Shown here piece by piece: positions 27,136 through 35,853 of a DNA stretch of 42,936 bases. The notes under the pieces are model-generated. The model was not told the DNA's origin. It saw only the letters and a program-made list of their open reading frames with translations, and did not search any database. A program made the position numbers and the translations under genes. Positions within the stretch are counted from its first letter, which is position 1. Every line of letters begins with the position of its first letter. The DNA comes from Oceanospirillaceae bacterium (GTDB taxonomy: Bacteria > Pseudomonadota > Gammaproteobacteria > Pseudomonadales > Balneatricaceae): assembly GCA_024640955.1 (NCBI GenBank), contig JAHEDZ010000022.1, positions 1-42,936 of the forward strand, written 5' to 3'.

Positions 27136-28125
27136 TCAGGTGTTCGCTTGGTGCAGACGTATCTCGTAGCTGACCGCTTCGGGTCCGGGGGTTGTGAGGG
27201 GCAGGTTAACTTCGATATCCAAACCAGCAGGCAGACGCGCTGCACCCTCAAGGTCGGTGCCAAGATATTGGCCGGGCTGGAAAGTGCGACGACTGACTAG
27301 GTTACCTTTGAGGTCAGTAAAGCTCACCTCAATAGCGGGGTAGGGCTGGGCGAATGCAGCTTCGTTGCGAATACGAATCGCTAGGCTGATGAGGTCGGTG
27401 AACTGTTGATGTGGCAGTGCGACCACTTGATCCGGTTTGAGGTTTGCCAAACCCTGGTTCGCGTTTAGGTCACATCGTACGCGCTCACAGGCGATCTGGT
27501 AGAAGGGTGTCAGCGCTGGTTGGTTTGCCAAGGTGGCTCGCTCAAACCAGAGGTATTGTCCCAATAGACCCGCAAGAGCAAGCATTGAGCAGAGCGTCCA
27601 GAAGAGTACCGCAACCGGGTTGGCCTCGCGCGGCTCGTGATTGTGCAGCACGATCGGTTCAGCCAGGATATCGATCTGCGGTATCAGGGCAGAATCGACG
27701 GTAGGTTCGGTCTGCTGGTTTACCTGCTGATGTTTTTGAGTCTGAGGTTGAGTGTGTGTGCTCTGTGCTGGGTTACTGGTAGGTTCATACTTAGTAGCAG
27801 GAGCAGCAGTAGAGGCTGAGGTTTCAGCGGCTGGTGCCTGGCTGAACTGTACGATTCGAGCATTCGCGCCCTGAGTGGAGTAGCTAGAGCGGGCTGAAGC
27901 ACTAGGCGTACTTGCCACTCCGGAGGCTGGCGGGGGTGGAGTTTGGTTCGATGGTGTTGGCAACTCAGGCTCGTATGACGCTTGTTCAACACGCTGCAGT
28001 GCATGTGATTGGGCGTCAAAGACCGTCAGGCAGGCACCACAACGCACCTGTCCCTGCGCAAGGCGCATTTGACCTTCGCTGACTCTGAACAGTGCATGAC
28101 ACTCGGGGCACTGAGTAACGACCAA
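27136..28125 (-). CDS. Zinc-ribbon and DUF3426 membrane protein
   Basis: This 329-aa protein begins with a zinc ribbon (Cys6, Cys9, Cys29, Cys32), the MJ0042-type finger found in this family. A low-complexity Ser/Pro/Thr/Gln-rich linker (about 50-150) follows, then one membrane segment (about 169-193), then a beta-rich DUF3426 domain with FTDLKGNLVSRRTFQPGQYLG. The zinc ribbon should be cytoplasmic and the DUF3426 domain periplasmic. Function is unknown. Its place between prmA and dusB is conserved in Pseudomonas-like genomes. Confidence 0.85.
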   Translation of the reverse strand: MVVTQCPECHALFRVSEGQMRLAQGQVRCGACLTVFDAQSHALQRVEQASYEPELPTPSNQTPPPPASGVASTPSASARSSYSTQGANARIVQFSQAPAAETSASTAAPATKYEPTSNPAQSTHTQPQTQKHQQVNQQTEPTVDSALIPQIDILAEPIVLHNHEPREANPVAVLFWTLCSMLALAGLLGQYLWFERATLANQPALTPFYQIACERVRCDLNANQGLANLKPDQVVALPHQQFTDLISLAIRIRNEAAFAQPYPAIEVSFTDLKGNLVSRRTFQPGQYLGTDLEGAARLPAGLDIEVNLPLTTPGPEAVSYEIRLHQANT

Positions 28126-28151
28126 TTTAAACTCCTGTTAGTGTGGACCGC

Positions 28152-29051
28152 TTAATGGCGTTTGGTGCCGCTTAGACGGATCCACTCCTCCTTGTTCGCA
28201 GCGGGTTCCATATCGAACCACTGCGAGTAGTGTTCTATTACTTCCTCTCCCTGTGAGTCTAGCAGACCTGAGAGTAGGAGTTTACCGCCGGGCTTAATCA
28301 GCTCAGCGAGTGTAGGTGCTAGCTGTTTAAGCGGACCGGCCAAAATGTTAGCAACCAGAGTGTCCGCCTGTATCGGGGGTACATCCTCGGGGAAGTAGAC
28401 CGGTAGGCGACTGGCTTCCAACTGGTTACGCACAAGGTTGTCTTGAGTTGCCTGCAGCGCCTGCGGATCAATATCAACGCCGGTCACTGACTTGGCTCCT
28501 AACAACAGAGCGGCAATGCCTAAAATACCGCTGCCACAGCCATAGTCGACTACCGCTTCATCTTGCAAAGTCTGTGCCGCCAACCACTCCAGACAGAGTG
28601 CAGTTGTAGGGTGAGTTCCGGTTCCGAATGCAAGTCCTGGATCCAGCATAAGATTGACGGCCGAACTGTCTGGAACTTCACACCAGCTTGGGCAGACCCA
28701 GAAGTTCTCGCCGAACTGCATGGGGTGGTAGTGGCTCATCCACTCACGCTCCCAATCCTTATCCTCGAGAATCTCCGACTTGAAGCTCGGTTTCTGCTCC
28801 TGTTCACCGAACAGAGAGATCTGCGCTTCATGTAGTAGCTCAAGGGTCTCCTCAAGGTTGTGCTCAGCAGCAAAAAGACCGGTAACTGTGGTGTTATTCC
28901 ACAGCGGTGTAGTGCCTAGATCGGGTTCGAAGATAGGCTCATCTTCGGTGTCCTGATAGGTCACGGCGGCGCAACCCGCTGCCAATAGCAGGTCTTCATA
29001 CTGTTCGGCGTGATCGGGAGAAGTTTGAACCTTAATTTGTAGCCAGGGCAT
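28152..29051 (-). CDS. prmA: Ribosomal protein L11 methyltransferase
   Basis: PrmA trimethylates lysines and the N-terminus of L11. The 299-aa protein has the N-terminal L11-recognition domain and a class I methyltransferase domain. Conserved blocks are LMLDPGLAFGTGTHPTT, the SAM loop VVDYGCGSGILGIAA and acidic residue in GVDIDPQAL, and NILAGPL. It sits behind the accBC terminator on the same strand and 26 bp ahead of the DUF3426 gene, probably in one operon with it. Confidence 0.95.
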   Translation of the reverse strand: MPWLQIKVQTSPDHAEQYEDLLLAAGCAAVTYQDTEDEPIFEPDLGTTPLWNNTTVTGLFAAEHNLEETLELLHEAQISLFGEQEQKPSFKSEILEDKDWEREWMSHYHPMQFGENFWVCPSWCEVPDSSAVNLMLDPGLAFGTGTHPTTALCLEWLAAQTLQDEAVVDYGCGSGILGIAALLLGAKSVTGVDIDPQALQATQDNLVRNQLEASRLPVYFPEDVPPIQADTLVANILAGPLKQLAPTLAELIKPGGKLLLSGLLDSQGEEVIEHYSQWFDMEPAANKEEWIRLSGTKRH

Positions 29052-29125
29052 AGCGGGTGTCCTTTGGAGCTCGAGCTATAAGTATCGCCCAAGATCTGAG
29101 TTTTAAAAAGTTCACATCAACAAAC

Positions 29126-29148
29126 AAAAAGGCTCGCCAGTGCGAGCC
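29126..29148 (-). terminator. Terminator of accB-accC
   Basis: GGCTCGC (29131-29137) and GCGAGCC (29142-29148) form a perfect stem. On the minus strand it is followed by TTTTTG, 26 nt past the accC stop. Confidence 0.85.
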
Positions 29149-29174
29149 TCTTATTACTACCTCGGTGTCCGATA

Positions 29175-30518
29175 TTACAGACCGAGTTTCTTCTCGAGGT
29201 AGTGGATGTTGACGCCGCCTTGTTCAAAGTTGGCATCACGCATGATGTCATGGTGCAGCGGGATGTTGGTCTTGATGCCGTCAATCACCATCTCATCGAG
29301 TGCGTTGCGCATGCGAATCATTGCCGTTTCACGGTCATCAGCGAAGGTGATGAGCTTGGCAATCAGCGAGTCGTAGTGCGGCGGTACAGAGTAGCCGGAG
29401 TAGATGTGTGAATCTACACGGATACCGTTGCCGCCCGGCGCGTGGAAGTAGTTTACCGGGCCTGGACTTGGCATGAAGTTTTTCGGATCTTCCGCATTAA
29501 TACGGCACTCAAAGGCATGGCCACGCAAGACGACATCTTCCTGCTTGATTGACAGCGGCAGGCCAGAAGCGATCCGCAGCTGCTCTTTTACGATATCCAC
29601 TCCGGTTACCTCTTCGGTAACTGGGTGCTCTACCTGTACACGGGTGTTCATCTCGATGAAGTAGAAACCGCCATTTTCGTAGAGGAATTCGAAGGTACCC
29701 GCACCGCGGTAACCGATCTCGACACAGGCATCGACACAAGCCTGGAGCACCTTAGCGCGTGACTCTGGATCCAGGTGTGGTGCAGGAGCTTCCTCGACCA
29801 CCTTCTGGTGACGACGCTGCAGTGAACAGTCGCGATCATAGAGATGAATCGCGTTACCTTGACCATCCGCCAGAACCTGTACCTCTACATGGCGGGGCTT
29901 CTCGAGGAACTTCTCCATGTAAACGGTATCGTCGCCGAATGCAGCCTTCGCTTCTGAGCGAGTAACCTGCACAGCGTTATTTAGATGGGCTTCGGTATGT
30001 ACAACTCGCATACCACGGCCACCACCGCCGGCAGCCGCTTTGATGATCACGGGGTAGCCGATGCGGCGAGCAATTTTGTGCAACTCTTCAACATCATCGA
30101 TTGGCAACGCGCCGTCAGATCCGGGCACCGTCGGTACACCTGCCTTCTGCATCGCCTGAATCGCCGAAACCTTGTCACCCATGAGGCGAATGGTATCGGC
30201 GCGAGGGCCTATGAAGGAAAAGCCAGAACGCTCTACCTGCTCAGCGAAGTCAGCGTTCTCTGCCAAGAAGCCGTAACCAGGGTGGATACCCATAGAATCT
30301 GTCACCTCCGCAGCGGCGATCAGAGCAGGAATGTTGAGGTAGCTTTGGGCGGAGGAGGCCGGGCCGATACAGACGGCCTCGTCGGCCAAACGTACGTGCA
30401 TCAGGTCGCGGTCTGCCTGAGAGTGCACTGCCACGGTTTTGATGCCCAGCTCTTTGCAGGCGCGTAGGATACGCAGGGCGATCTCGCCGCGGTTGGCAAT
30501 AAGCACTTTATCCAGCAT
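29175..30518 (-). CDS. accC: Acetyl-CoA carboxylase, biotin carboxylase subunit
   Basis: AccC carboxylates biotin on AccB with ATP and bicarbonate, the first half-reaction of malonyl-CoA synthesis. It shows the N-terminal [20 protein letters not shown], the glycine-rich ATP loop [12 protein letters not shown], and the catalytic block [17 protein letters not shown]. At 447 aa it matches E. coli AccC (449). It follows accB by 26 bp, and a terminator ends the pair. Confidence 0.97.
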   Translation of the reverse strand: MLDKVLIANRGEIALRILRACKELGIKTVAVHSQADRDLMHVRLADEAVCIGPASSAQSYLNIPALIAAAEVTDSMGIHPGYGFLAENADFAEQVERSGFSFIGPRADTIRLMGDKVSAIQAMQKAGVPTVPGSDGALPIDDVEELHKIARRIGYPVIIKAAAGGGGRGMRVVHTEAHLNNAVQVTRSEAKAAFGDDTVYMEKFLEKPRHVEVQVLADGQGNAIHLYDRDCSLQRRHQKVVEEAPAPHLDPESRAKVLQACVDACVEIGYRGAGTFEFLYENGGFYFIEMNTRVQVEHPVTEEVTGVDIVKEQLRIASGLPLSIKQEDVVLRGHAFECRINAEDPKNFMPSPGPVNYFHAPGGNGIRVDSHIYSGYSVPPHYDSLIAKLITFADDRETAMIRMRNALDEMVIDGIKTNIPLHHDIMRDANFEQGGVNIHYLEKKLGL

Positions 30519-30544
30519 GAGGTAGATCCTTTCGTTGGTGGTGC

Positions 30545-30991
30545 TTATGCAATAACAATTAGTGGCTGGTCGTACTCAACTGGCTGACCATCTTCAACCA
30601 GGATAGCCTCGATCACACCGCTCTTGTCCGCTTCGATCTGGTTCATCATCTTCATCGCTTCAACGATGCAGATCACGTCGCCGGCTTTGACTGTTTTGCC
30701 GACTTCAACGAAAGCTGGAGCGCTTGGTGACGGTGAGCGGTAGAAGGTGCCGACCATTGGCGAGTTAAGTGTGTGTCCGGCAGGTACTGCAGGAGCTGCT
30801 TCCGCCGCTGGAGCAGCCGCAGGTGCTGGAGCCGCTGCTGGTGCAGCCATTACTGGTGCTGCGTGAACCACTGGTGCTGCTGATAAACCGCGGCTAATAC
30901 GAACCGACTCTTCGCCCTCTTTGATCTCAATTTCGTTGATGTTTGACTCTTCGAGGAGTTCGATAAGTTTTTTGACTTTGCGGATATCCAT
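30545..30991 (-). CDS. accB: Biotin carboxyl carrier protein of acetyl-CoA carboxylase
   Basis: AccB is the 148-aa carrier of the carboxylase. The biotinyl domain ends the protein, with the biotinylated Lys114 in [13 protein letters not shown] flexible Ala/Pro-rich linker (about 38-72) joins it to an N-terminal helical part starting [16 protein letters not shown]. The linker codes for APA repeats and is rich in GCA/GCT. aroQ, the usual upstream neighbour in Pseudomonas, is absent; a 323-bp leader region takes its place. Confidence 0.97.
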   Translation of the reverse strand: MDIRKVKKLIELLEESNINEIEIKEGEESVRISRGLSAAPVVHAAPVMAAPAAAPAPAAAPAAEAAPAVPAGHTLNSPMVGTFYRSPSPSAPAFVEVGKTVKAGDVICIVEAMKMMNQIEADKSGVIEAILVEDGQPVEYDQPLIVIA

Positions 30992-31314
30992 CAGACTTTC
31001 CTAAAACAACTAAATGGCTGCCATCTCGCGGCAGATAGAGGAAAAAGAGAGCAAACATGGCCTCTTCAACATTGGTAAATATTTTGCGTAATCTCACTCT
31101 GAATGTCCAGAGAAAATGACCGCGAAAATGGAAGATGTACGACATTTGTCGGCAGTTTTCGCGAACATATCTACAAAGTTTCGTCAATCATTCGAGTCGT
31201 TCATCGATGAGTCAGATAAGCGGTCAACAATAGGACTTTGCCCTATTCACCATCCCTGCTATTGTGGAACTGTTTATAGTGCAGTGCAGCATAATCAAAT
31301 CTTGAGGTACAAAA
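30992..31314. other. Intergenic region between divergent accB and the DUF2333 gene
   Basis: It holds a likely accB promoter (minus strand: TGGACA at 31104-31109, 17-bp spacer, CAAAAT at 31081-31086). A nested inverted repeat is also present: CGCGAAAA (31121-31128) with TTTTCGCG (31156-31163), enclosing a CGAC/GTCG hairpin (31140-31151). That structure lies just upstream of the accB -35, so it is more likely an operator than a leader element. I see no gene here. Confidence 0.5.
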
Positions 31315-32358
31315 ATGCAGTCACTTCAACGCCGCTGGCTAGATCTCTGGGATAGATTCAGCGTGACTCGTGGTAGCCGCTTGCTACTCCCAATAGCGGT
31401 CGTGCTGGCGCTCTATCTCTTTGCTGTGATCCTTGTGGGTATCTACTGGAGCTGGGCCCCCTCCCAATTTGATGTGCGCGCTTCGACGGCTGAGCGCGCT
31501 GCTGCTGAGCAAGCCGAGGTTGTGGTGGGCTCGAACACCACTAGCACGCTGATCTCACTGGTTGAGACTTTGCTGGACAAACCAGGGGGCTATATCTCGA
31601 ACGACCGCACGCCGCCGGGCGTCTGGTTGGATAATATCGCTAACTGGGAGTTCGGTGTGTTGGTGCAGGCGCGCGACCTGAGTCGAGCGATGCGCAAGAC
31701 TTTTAGTCGTTCTCAGTCACAATCGACCGAACAGCCCGACCTCGCAGCTGCCGAGCCTCGTCTGCATTTCGACAATGACTCTTGGTTGCTGCCATCGACT
31801 GAGAGTGAGTACAAGGACGCCCTCGGATCGCTCTACGCCTACCATCAAAGCCTGTCGAGAGCTTCAGCGGAGAATACGCAGTTCTATGCGCGCGCTGACA
31901 ATTTGCGAGATTGGCTGGGTGACGTTTCGACCCGGTTAGGCAGTTTGTCACAACGTTTGAGTGCCAGTGTTGGGCAGAAACGTTTGAATACAGACTTGGC
32001 CGGATCAAGTGGCGCTGATCAGTCAACGGCGGTAGCTGCTGAGGTTGAAGTTAAGACCCCATGGTTGGAGATAGACGATGTCTTTTATGAGGCGCGCGGT
32101 ACCGCTTGGGCGCTGATCCACATCTTGAATGCCATTGAACTGGATTTTCATCAGAGCTTGGAGCGCAAGAATGCTGTCGTTAGTCTGCGTCAGATAATCC
32201 GCGAGCTAGAGGCGACGCAGAATACGATTTGGAGTCCGATGATTCTTAACGGCACTGAGTTCGGACTGCTCTCTAACCATTCGCTGGTGATGGCTTCCTA
32301 CATTTCACGCGCCAATGCCGCCATTATTGATCTGCGAGAGTTGCTGTCTCAGGGCTAA
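31315..32358 (+). CDS. DUF2333 family inner-membrane protein
   Basis: The 347-aa protein has one N-terminal membrane segment (about residues 22-44) and a large, mostly helical periplasmic part. The stretch with PPGVWLDNIANWEFGVL, the run FSRSQSQS and NDSWLLPSTESEYKDAL fits DUF2333 proteins as I remember them in Pseudomonas. The role is unknown. GAGG lies before the ATG. The downstream ParA-like gene is 56 bp away on the same strand and may be co-transcribed. Confidence 0.75.
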   Translation: MQSLQRRWLDLWDRFSVTRGSRLLLPIAVVLALYLFAVILVGIYWSWAPSQFDVRASTAERAAAEQAEVVVGSNTTSTLISLVETLLDKPGGYISNDRTPPGVWLDNIANWEFGVLVQARDLSRAMRKTFSRSQSQSTEQPDLAAAEPRLHFDNDSWLLPSTESEYKDALGSLYAYHQSLSRASAENTQFYARADNLRDWLGDVSTRLGSLSQRLSASVGQKRLNTDLAGSSGADQSTAVAAEVEVKTPWLEIDDVFYEARGTAWALIHILNAIELDFHQSLERKNAVVSLRQIIRELEATQNTIWSPMILNGTEFGLLSNHSLVMASYISRANAAIIDLRELLSQG

Positions 32359-32414
32359 CTGGACCAGAGACATCTGCGATTAAGAGTTTCGCAATTAAAA
32401 GTTAAGGAGCGCTT

Positions 32415-33182
32415 ATGCGCCGAGTCGTTTTTAACCAGAAAGGAGGCGTCGGTAAATCCAGCGTCGCTGTTAACCTGGCCGCTATCAGTGCGCAGAGTGG
32501 TAAGCGCACTCTGGTGATCGACCTAGACCCTCAGTGTAACTCGACACACTACCTACTAGGTGATGATTCCGATCTTCCAGAACTAGATATCAGCGACTAC
32601 TTTGAATCGACTCTGAGTTTTTCGGCATCCGTCAAACAGGCGAGTGACTACTGCCACGCCACGCTCTTTGAAAACCTCCATATCTTGCCGTCCAACCCTG
32701 AAGTTGGTGATCTGCAATCCAAACTGGAGTCACGCCACAAGATTTACAAGTTGCGAGATTTGTGTGAGCAGTTAGATGAGCACTATGACGCGATCTACAT
32801 TGACACGCCACCTGCCTTCAATTTCTTCTCGTTGTCAGCACTCTGTGCTGCTGAGCGCTGTTTGATCCCGTTTGATTGCGATGAGTTTGCTCGTCAAGCA
32901 CTCTACTCGCTGGTGCATAACCTACGTGAGACTCAGGCCGATCATAATGAGAAGCTGGTATTGGAGGGGATCGTGGTGAATCAGTTTCAACCACGTGCCT
33001 CGCTACCGGCAAAGATTATTGCCAGTCTGGAAGAGCAGGAGCTGCCCGTACTGAAAACGCGAGTACCAGCGTCAGTGAAGATGAAGGAGTCACATCTTGA
33101 GGCAAAGCCGTTGATATATATGGCACCCAAGCACAAACTGACGCTAGCTTTTGTTGAGCTATTCGGCGAGCTAGAGGACTAG
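32415..33182 (+). CDS. Orphan ParA-family ATPase
   Basis: This 255-aa protein has a deviant Walker A, KGGVGKSS (residues 9-16, with the signature Lys9 and Lys14). It has DLDPQCNST (37-44) and a Walker B-type YIDTPPAF (from residue 128). ParA/MinD ATPases position DNA, chemoreceptor clusters, flagella or other cargo by dimer cycling on DNA or membrane. No ParB, centromere or chemotaxis gene lies nearby, and no C-terminal MinD-type amphipathic helix is evident, so its cargo is unknown. AAGGAG sits just before the ATG. Confidence 0.85.
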   Translation: MRRVVFNQKGGVGKSSVAVNLAAISAQSGKRTLVIDLDPQCNSTHYLLGDDSDLPELDISDYFESTLSFSASVKQASDYCHATLFENLHILPSNPEVGDLQSKLESRHKIYKLRDLCEQLDEHYDAIYIDTPPAFNFFSLSALCAAERCLIPFDCDEFARQALYSLVHNLRETQADHNEKLVLEGIVVNQFQPRASLPAKIIASLEEQELPVLKTRVPASVKMKESHLEAKPLIYMAPKHKLTLAFVELFGELED

Positions 33183-33231
33183 CTGCCTGTAACTGCACAG
33201 GCGCTTTGTCGATAATCTATACCAGCTGCAG

Positions 33232-33357
33232 CTAGGATTGGATTTTAGCTTTGCTTCGGCGAGAGGGTTCGGAGCAGAGCTGAGATTTTCTTCGTAAGTT
33301 GAAAAGCCAAAGGGCGAGTGCCGTACTGCTGATCAAAAGAACGTCAATCTCGGTCAT
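33232..33357 (-). CDS. Predicted 41-residue membrane protein
   Basis: The ATG at 33357 is preceded by AAGGAA (33363-33368) with a 5-nt gap. The product starts MTEID, has a hydrophobic segment (about residues 6-20: VLLISSTALALWLFN) and then LRRK with a basic C-terminal tail, ending at a TAG. The charge pattern predicts N-out, C-in. It lies behind hpt on the same strand, separated by a nested hairpin. I know no family for it. The good ribosome-binding site and topology make it more than a chance frame, but expression is unproven. Confidence 0.5.
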   Translation of the reverse strand: MTEIDVLLISSTALALWLFNLRRKSQLCSEPSRRSKAKIQS

Positions 33358-33382
33358 TAGTGTTCCTTGTTATTTTTCTTAG

Positions 33383-33415
33383 TTGTCAGTCTAACGAATT
33401 TCGCCAGACTGACAA
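33383..33415. promoter_or_regulatory. Nested hairpin between hpt and the small membrane ORF
   Basis: TTGTCAGTCT (33383-33392) and AGACTGACAA (33406-33415) are a perfect 10-bp inverted repeat. The 13-nt spacer itself contains CGAA-T-TTCG. Neither strand has the T-run of a typical terminator, so it may act as a transcript-stabilising, attenuating or operator element. Confidence 0.55.
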
Positions 33416-33435
33416 TGAAAAATATTAAAGACGCG

Positions 33436-33996
33436 TTACAGCCCTTTTACCGCAAAAATGCCGGGCGCGTTGCGCCAGTAACCTTTGTAATCCATACCGT
33501 AACCAAAAATGTAGCGGTCAGGGATGGTGAGGCCTGTGTAGCGAGCTTTAAGCCCTGGAGTAGCCTTGCGATCGTGCTCTTTTTCGATCAGAACGGCCGC
33601 TTCGACAGATGAAGCGCCTTCACGTTCGAAGTATTTCATCACCTCAACGAGGGTGTGTCCCTCATCTAAGATGTCATCAACGACTAGCACAGGACGGCCC
33701 TTAAATTCGATCATTGGCGGGACCTTCCACTCTAATTCATGGCCTGAGGTGGTGTTGCGGTAACGCGTTGCGTGCAGGTAGCTCGCTTCCAGCGGGAAGT
33801 TCAGGCGTGTTAGCAGTTGACCACCGATAACCAGCCCACCATTCATGATAGAGAAGATGACTGGGTCCTGGTCGGCGAGATCAGCGCTGATCTCAGCTCC
33901 CATCTTATCGATCGCTTGTGCCACTTCCGATTCGCTGAAAAGTAGATCAGACTCGATGTAAACCTGTTTGATCTCGTCTAAATTGGGTCGGCTCAT
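33436..33996 (-). CDS. hpt: Hypoxanthine-guanine phosphoribosyltransferase
   Basis: This enzyme salvages hypoxanthine and guanine to IMP and GMP using PRPP. The PRPP-binding motif VLVVDDILDEGHT is intact, together with IFSIMNGGLVIGGQLL and FGYGMDYKGYWRN. From the ATG at 33996 (AGGA 8 nt upstream) it has 186 aa, matching the Pseudomonas-type enzyme. An in-frame start at 34050 would add 18 poorly conserved residues. It stands between the ppa terminator and the small membrane ORF. Confidence 0.92.
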   Translation of the reverse strand: MSRPNLDEIKQVYIESDLLFSESEVAQAIDKMGAEISADLADQDPVIFSIMNGGLVIGGQLLTRLNFPLEASYLHATRYRNTTSGHELEWKVPPMIEFKGRPVLVVDDILDEGHTLVEVMKYFEREGASSVEAAVLIEKEHDRKATPGLKARYTGLTIPDRYIFGYGMDYKGYWRNAPGIFAVKGL

Positions 33997-34080
33997 GACT
34001 GCAGTCCTATAAAAATCTTGATCGCACATTAATGTGACTCGGTGCCTCACGCAAGCCTGTTAAGCCTGGCTTGCGGATAT

Positions 34081-34112
34081 AAAAAAACCCGCCGAGTCGA
34101 CCCGGCGGGTTT
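34081..34112 (-). terminator. Terminator of ppa
   Basis: AAACCCGCCG (34085-34094) pairs with CGGCGGGTTT (34103-34112). On the minus strand a T7 run follows, 17 nt past the ppa stop. Confidence 0.88.
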
Positions 34113-34128
34113 GGTATACGGGTGTTAC

Positions 34129-34662
34129 TTACTTAGCGGCTTCGTACGCAGCTGCAGATTGCTCGATTGCAGCACGTGCAGCAGCGGCGTCTGACCAACC
34201 TTCAACCTTAACCCACTTACCTTTCTCCAGCTTCTTGTAGTTTTCGAAGAAGTGAGAGATCTGATCTTTCAGCAGGTCGGACAGGTCATCAACATCCTGG
34301 ATGTCGTTGTAAGCCTGGCTCAGTTTTTCGTTTGGTACTGCAACTAGCTTAGCGTCTTCGCCAGCTTCGTCAGTCATGTTGAGGATGCCAACAGGGCGAC
34401 AACGGATAACAGAGCCTGTCATTACTGGGTGTGGAGTCAGTACCAGTACGTCCAGTGGGTCACCATCGTCAGCCAGGGTGTTGTTCACGTAGCCGTAGTT
34501 AGCAGGGTAGAACATAGGTGCAGCCATGAAACGGTCAACAAAGATAGCGTCCGCATCTTTGTCGATCTCGTATTTCACTGGCGAGCTCTCAGCTGGGATC
34601 TCGATGATTACGTAGATATCGTTTGGCAGATCTTTACCCGCAGGTACTTTTTCAAAGCTCAT
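34129..34662 (-). CDS. ppa: Inorganic pyrophosphatase (family I)
   Basis: Ppa hydrolyses pyrophosphate and so drives nucleic-acid and lipid synthesis. The 177-aa protein carries the metal-binding aspartates in [11 protein letters not shown] (Asp66, Asp68, Asp71) and the conserved [14 protein letters not shown] and [16 protein letters not shown] blocks. It is a close match to hexameric E. coli Ppa (175 aa). fbp lies 61 bp upstream on the same strand, and a strong terminator follows. Confidence 0.97.
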   Translation of the reverse strand: MSFEKVPAGKDLPNDIYVIIEIPAESSPVKYEIDKDADAIFVDRFMAAPMFYPANYGYVNNTLADDGDPLDVLVLTPHPVMTGSVIRCRPVGILNMTDEAGEDAKLVAVPNEKLSQAYNDIQDVDDLSDLLKDQISHFFENYKKLEKGKWVKVEGWSDAAAARAAIEQSAAAYEAAK

Positions 34663-34723
34663 GCTTGCTTCCTATCAGTTTAATGTAAGCCAGTTGGCCA
34701 CTCATAAGTGGCCGAGATTATAG

Positions 34724-35704
34724 TCAGTTCTTCGCTTGGGTGCGATGGTACGCCTTCAGCGTTTCTATCTCTTTCTTCGAACCCATCGCAACCGAGACGC
34801 GCTGGTGAATGTCGCCCGGTTCGATATCAAGAATCTCTTCGTAACAGGTAGTGGCTCCACCGCCAGCCTGCTCAATCAGCATTCCCATCGGATTGCCCTC
34901 GTACATGAGGCGCAATTTGCCCGGTTTTTTCGGATCGCGCGAATCCCAGGGATAGGTGAAGATACCGCCACGAGTCAGCAGGCGATGGATTTCAGCCACC
35001 ATCGATGCGACCCATCGCATGTTATAGTTCTTCTCGCGTGGACCCGCTTCGCCCTGAATCAGATCAACAATATAGGACTGCATTGCTGGCTCCCAGAAGC
35101 GCTGGTTACTCATGTTAATAGCGAATTCAGCGGTCTCCTCGGGGACTTTTACATTCTCTTCTGTGAGGATGAAGTCACCGGTGTGGGCCAGCGTAAACAT
35201 GTTTACACCTTTGCCCGTGGTGAGAGCCAGAACAGCAGAGGGCCCGTAGAGGACGTAGCCCGCGGCAACCTGACGACGGCCGGCCTGTAGGAACTCAGCC
35301 TCATCCTGTTTAGCCCAGGGTTTTGGGGCTTCTAGGATCGAGAAGATGGTGCCGACCGATACGTTAATATCGATATTTGATGAGCCGTCTAGCGGATCGA
35401 ACGTGATTAAATAGCGGCCATCATGATCACCCCAGACAGGTTTGTCCTCCTCTTCGGAGGCGACACCTCGAACCAGGCGGTTGTCCAAGAGGACCTTCTT
35501 GATGATGTCGTTAGAGACAATATCGAGCTTCTTCTGGGTTTCGCCCTGCACATTGGTCAGGGTGCTGGTGCCCAAAACACCAGCTAGCGCACCTTCACGT
35601 AGCTGGAGTGCTACCTCTTTACACGCGATCATCAGCACTTCAATGACTTCAACCAAATCCTGGTCAGTTTTGTTGTGCTTTAAAAAAGAACTAAGTAACT
35701 GCAT
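34724..35704 (-). CDS. fbp: Fructose-1,6-bisphosphatase class 1
   Basis: Fbp removes the 1-phosphate in gluconeogenesis. Metal and substrate residues lie in the FDPLDGSSNIDINVSVGTIFS block. The family stretches NMRWVASMVAE, RLMYEGNPMGMLIEQAGG and QRVSVAMGSKKE are intact. I choose the ATG at 35704 (326 aa) because an in-frame TTG at 35749 would lie on or upstream of the predicted transcription start. Its first residues, MQLLSSFLKHNKTDQDLVEV, align with other class 1 starts. It diverges from mpl. Confidence 0.93.
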   Translation of the reverse strand: MQLLSSFLKHNKTDQDLVEVIEVLMIACKEVALQLREGALAGVLGTSTLTNVQGETQKKLDIVSNDIIKKVLLDNRLVRGVASEEEDKPVWGDHDGRYLITFDPLDGSSNIDINVSVGTIFSILEAPKPWAKQDEAEFLQAGRRQVAAGYVLYGPSAVLALTTGKGVNMFTLAHTGDFILTEENVKVPEETAEFAINMSNQRFWEPAMQSYIVDLIQGEAGPREKNYNMRWVASMVAEIHRLLTRGGIFTYPWDSRDPKKPGKLRLMYEGNPMGMLIEQAGGGATTCYEEILDIEPGDIHQRVSVAMGSKKEIETLKAYHRTQAKN

Positions 35705-35749
35705 CAGTCGGTTGGCCTCGGCGTCTCGGGAGAGAAAAATAGGATGCAA

Positions 35750-35755
35750 ATTATA
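35750..35755 (-). promoter_or_regulatory. Perfect -10 element (TATAAT) upstream of fbp
   Basis: TATAAT on the minus strand lies 46 nt before the chosen fbp start codon. The region 17 bp upstream gives only a weak -35 (GTGCAA). Initiation near 35743 would leave a leader of about 40 nt. Confidence 0.45.
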
Positions 35756-35853
35756 GGGGAGTTGTTAGTCTATTGCACCGCGACATAGCTGTTTTTTCGG
35801 CTAAGGTCTTAGACATTCGACGATTTTCCACTCAACCAGCGGAGTCTACTTCG

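Noticed and set aside
29985-30467. Open frame of 160 codons opposite accC
   Set aside because: Antisense shadow of accC, explained by its codon pattern.
30927-31187. Minus-strand frame of 86 codons over the accB leader, a possible leader peptide
   Set aside because: It overlaps the accB start out of frame, crosses the predicted promoter and has no clear ribosome-binding site.
34736-35290. Open frame of 184 codons opposite fbp
   Set aside because: Antisense shadow of fbp.
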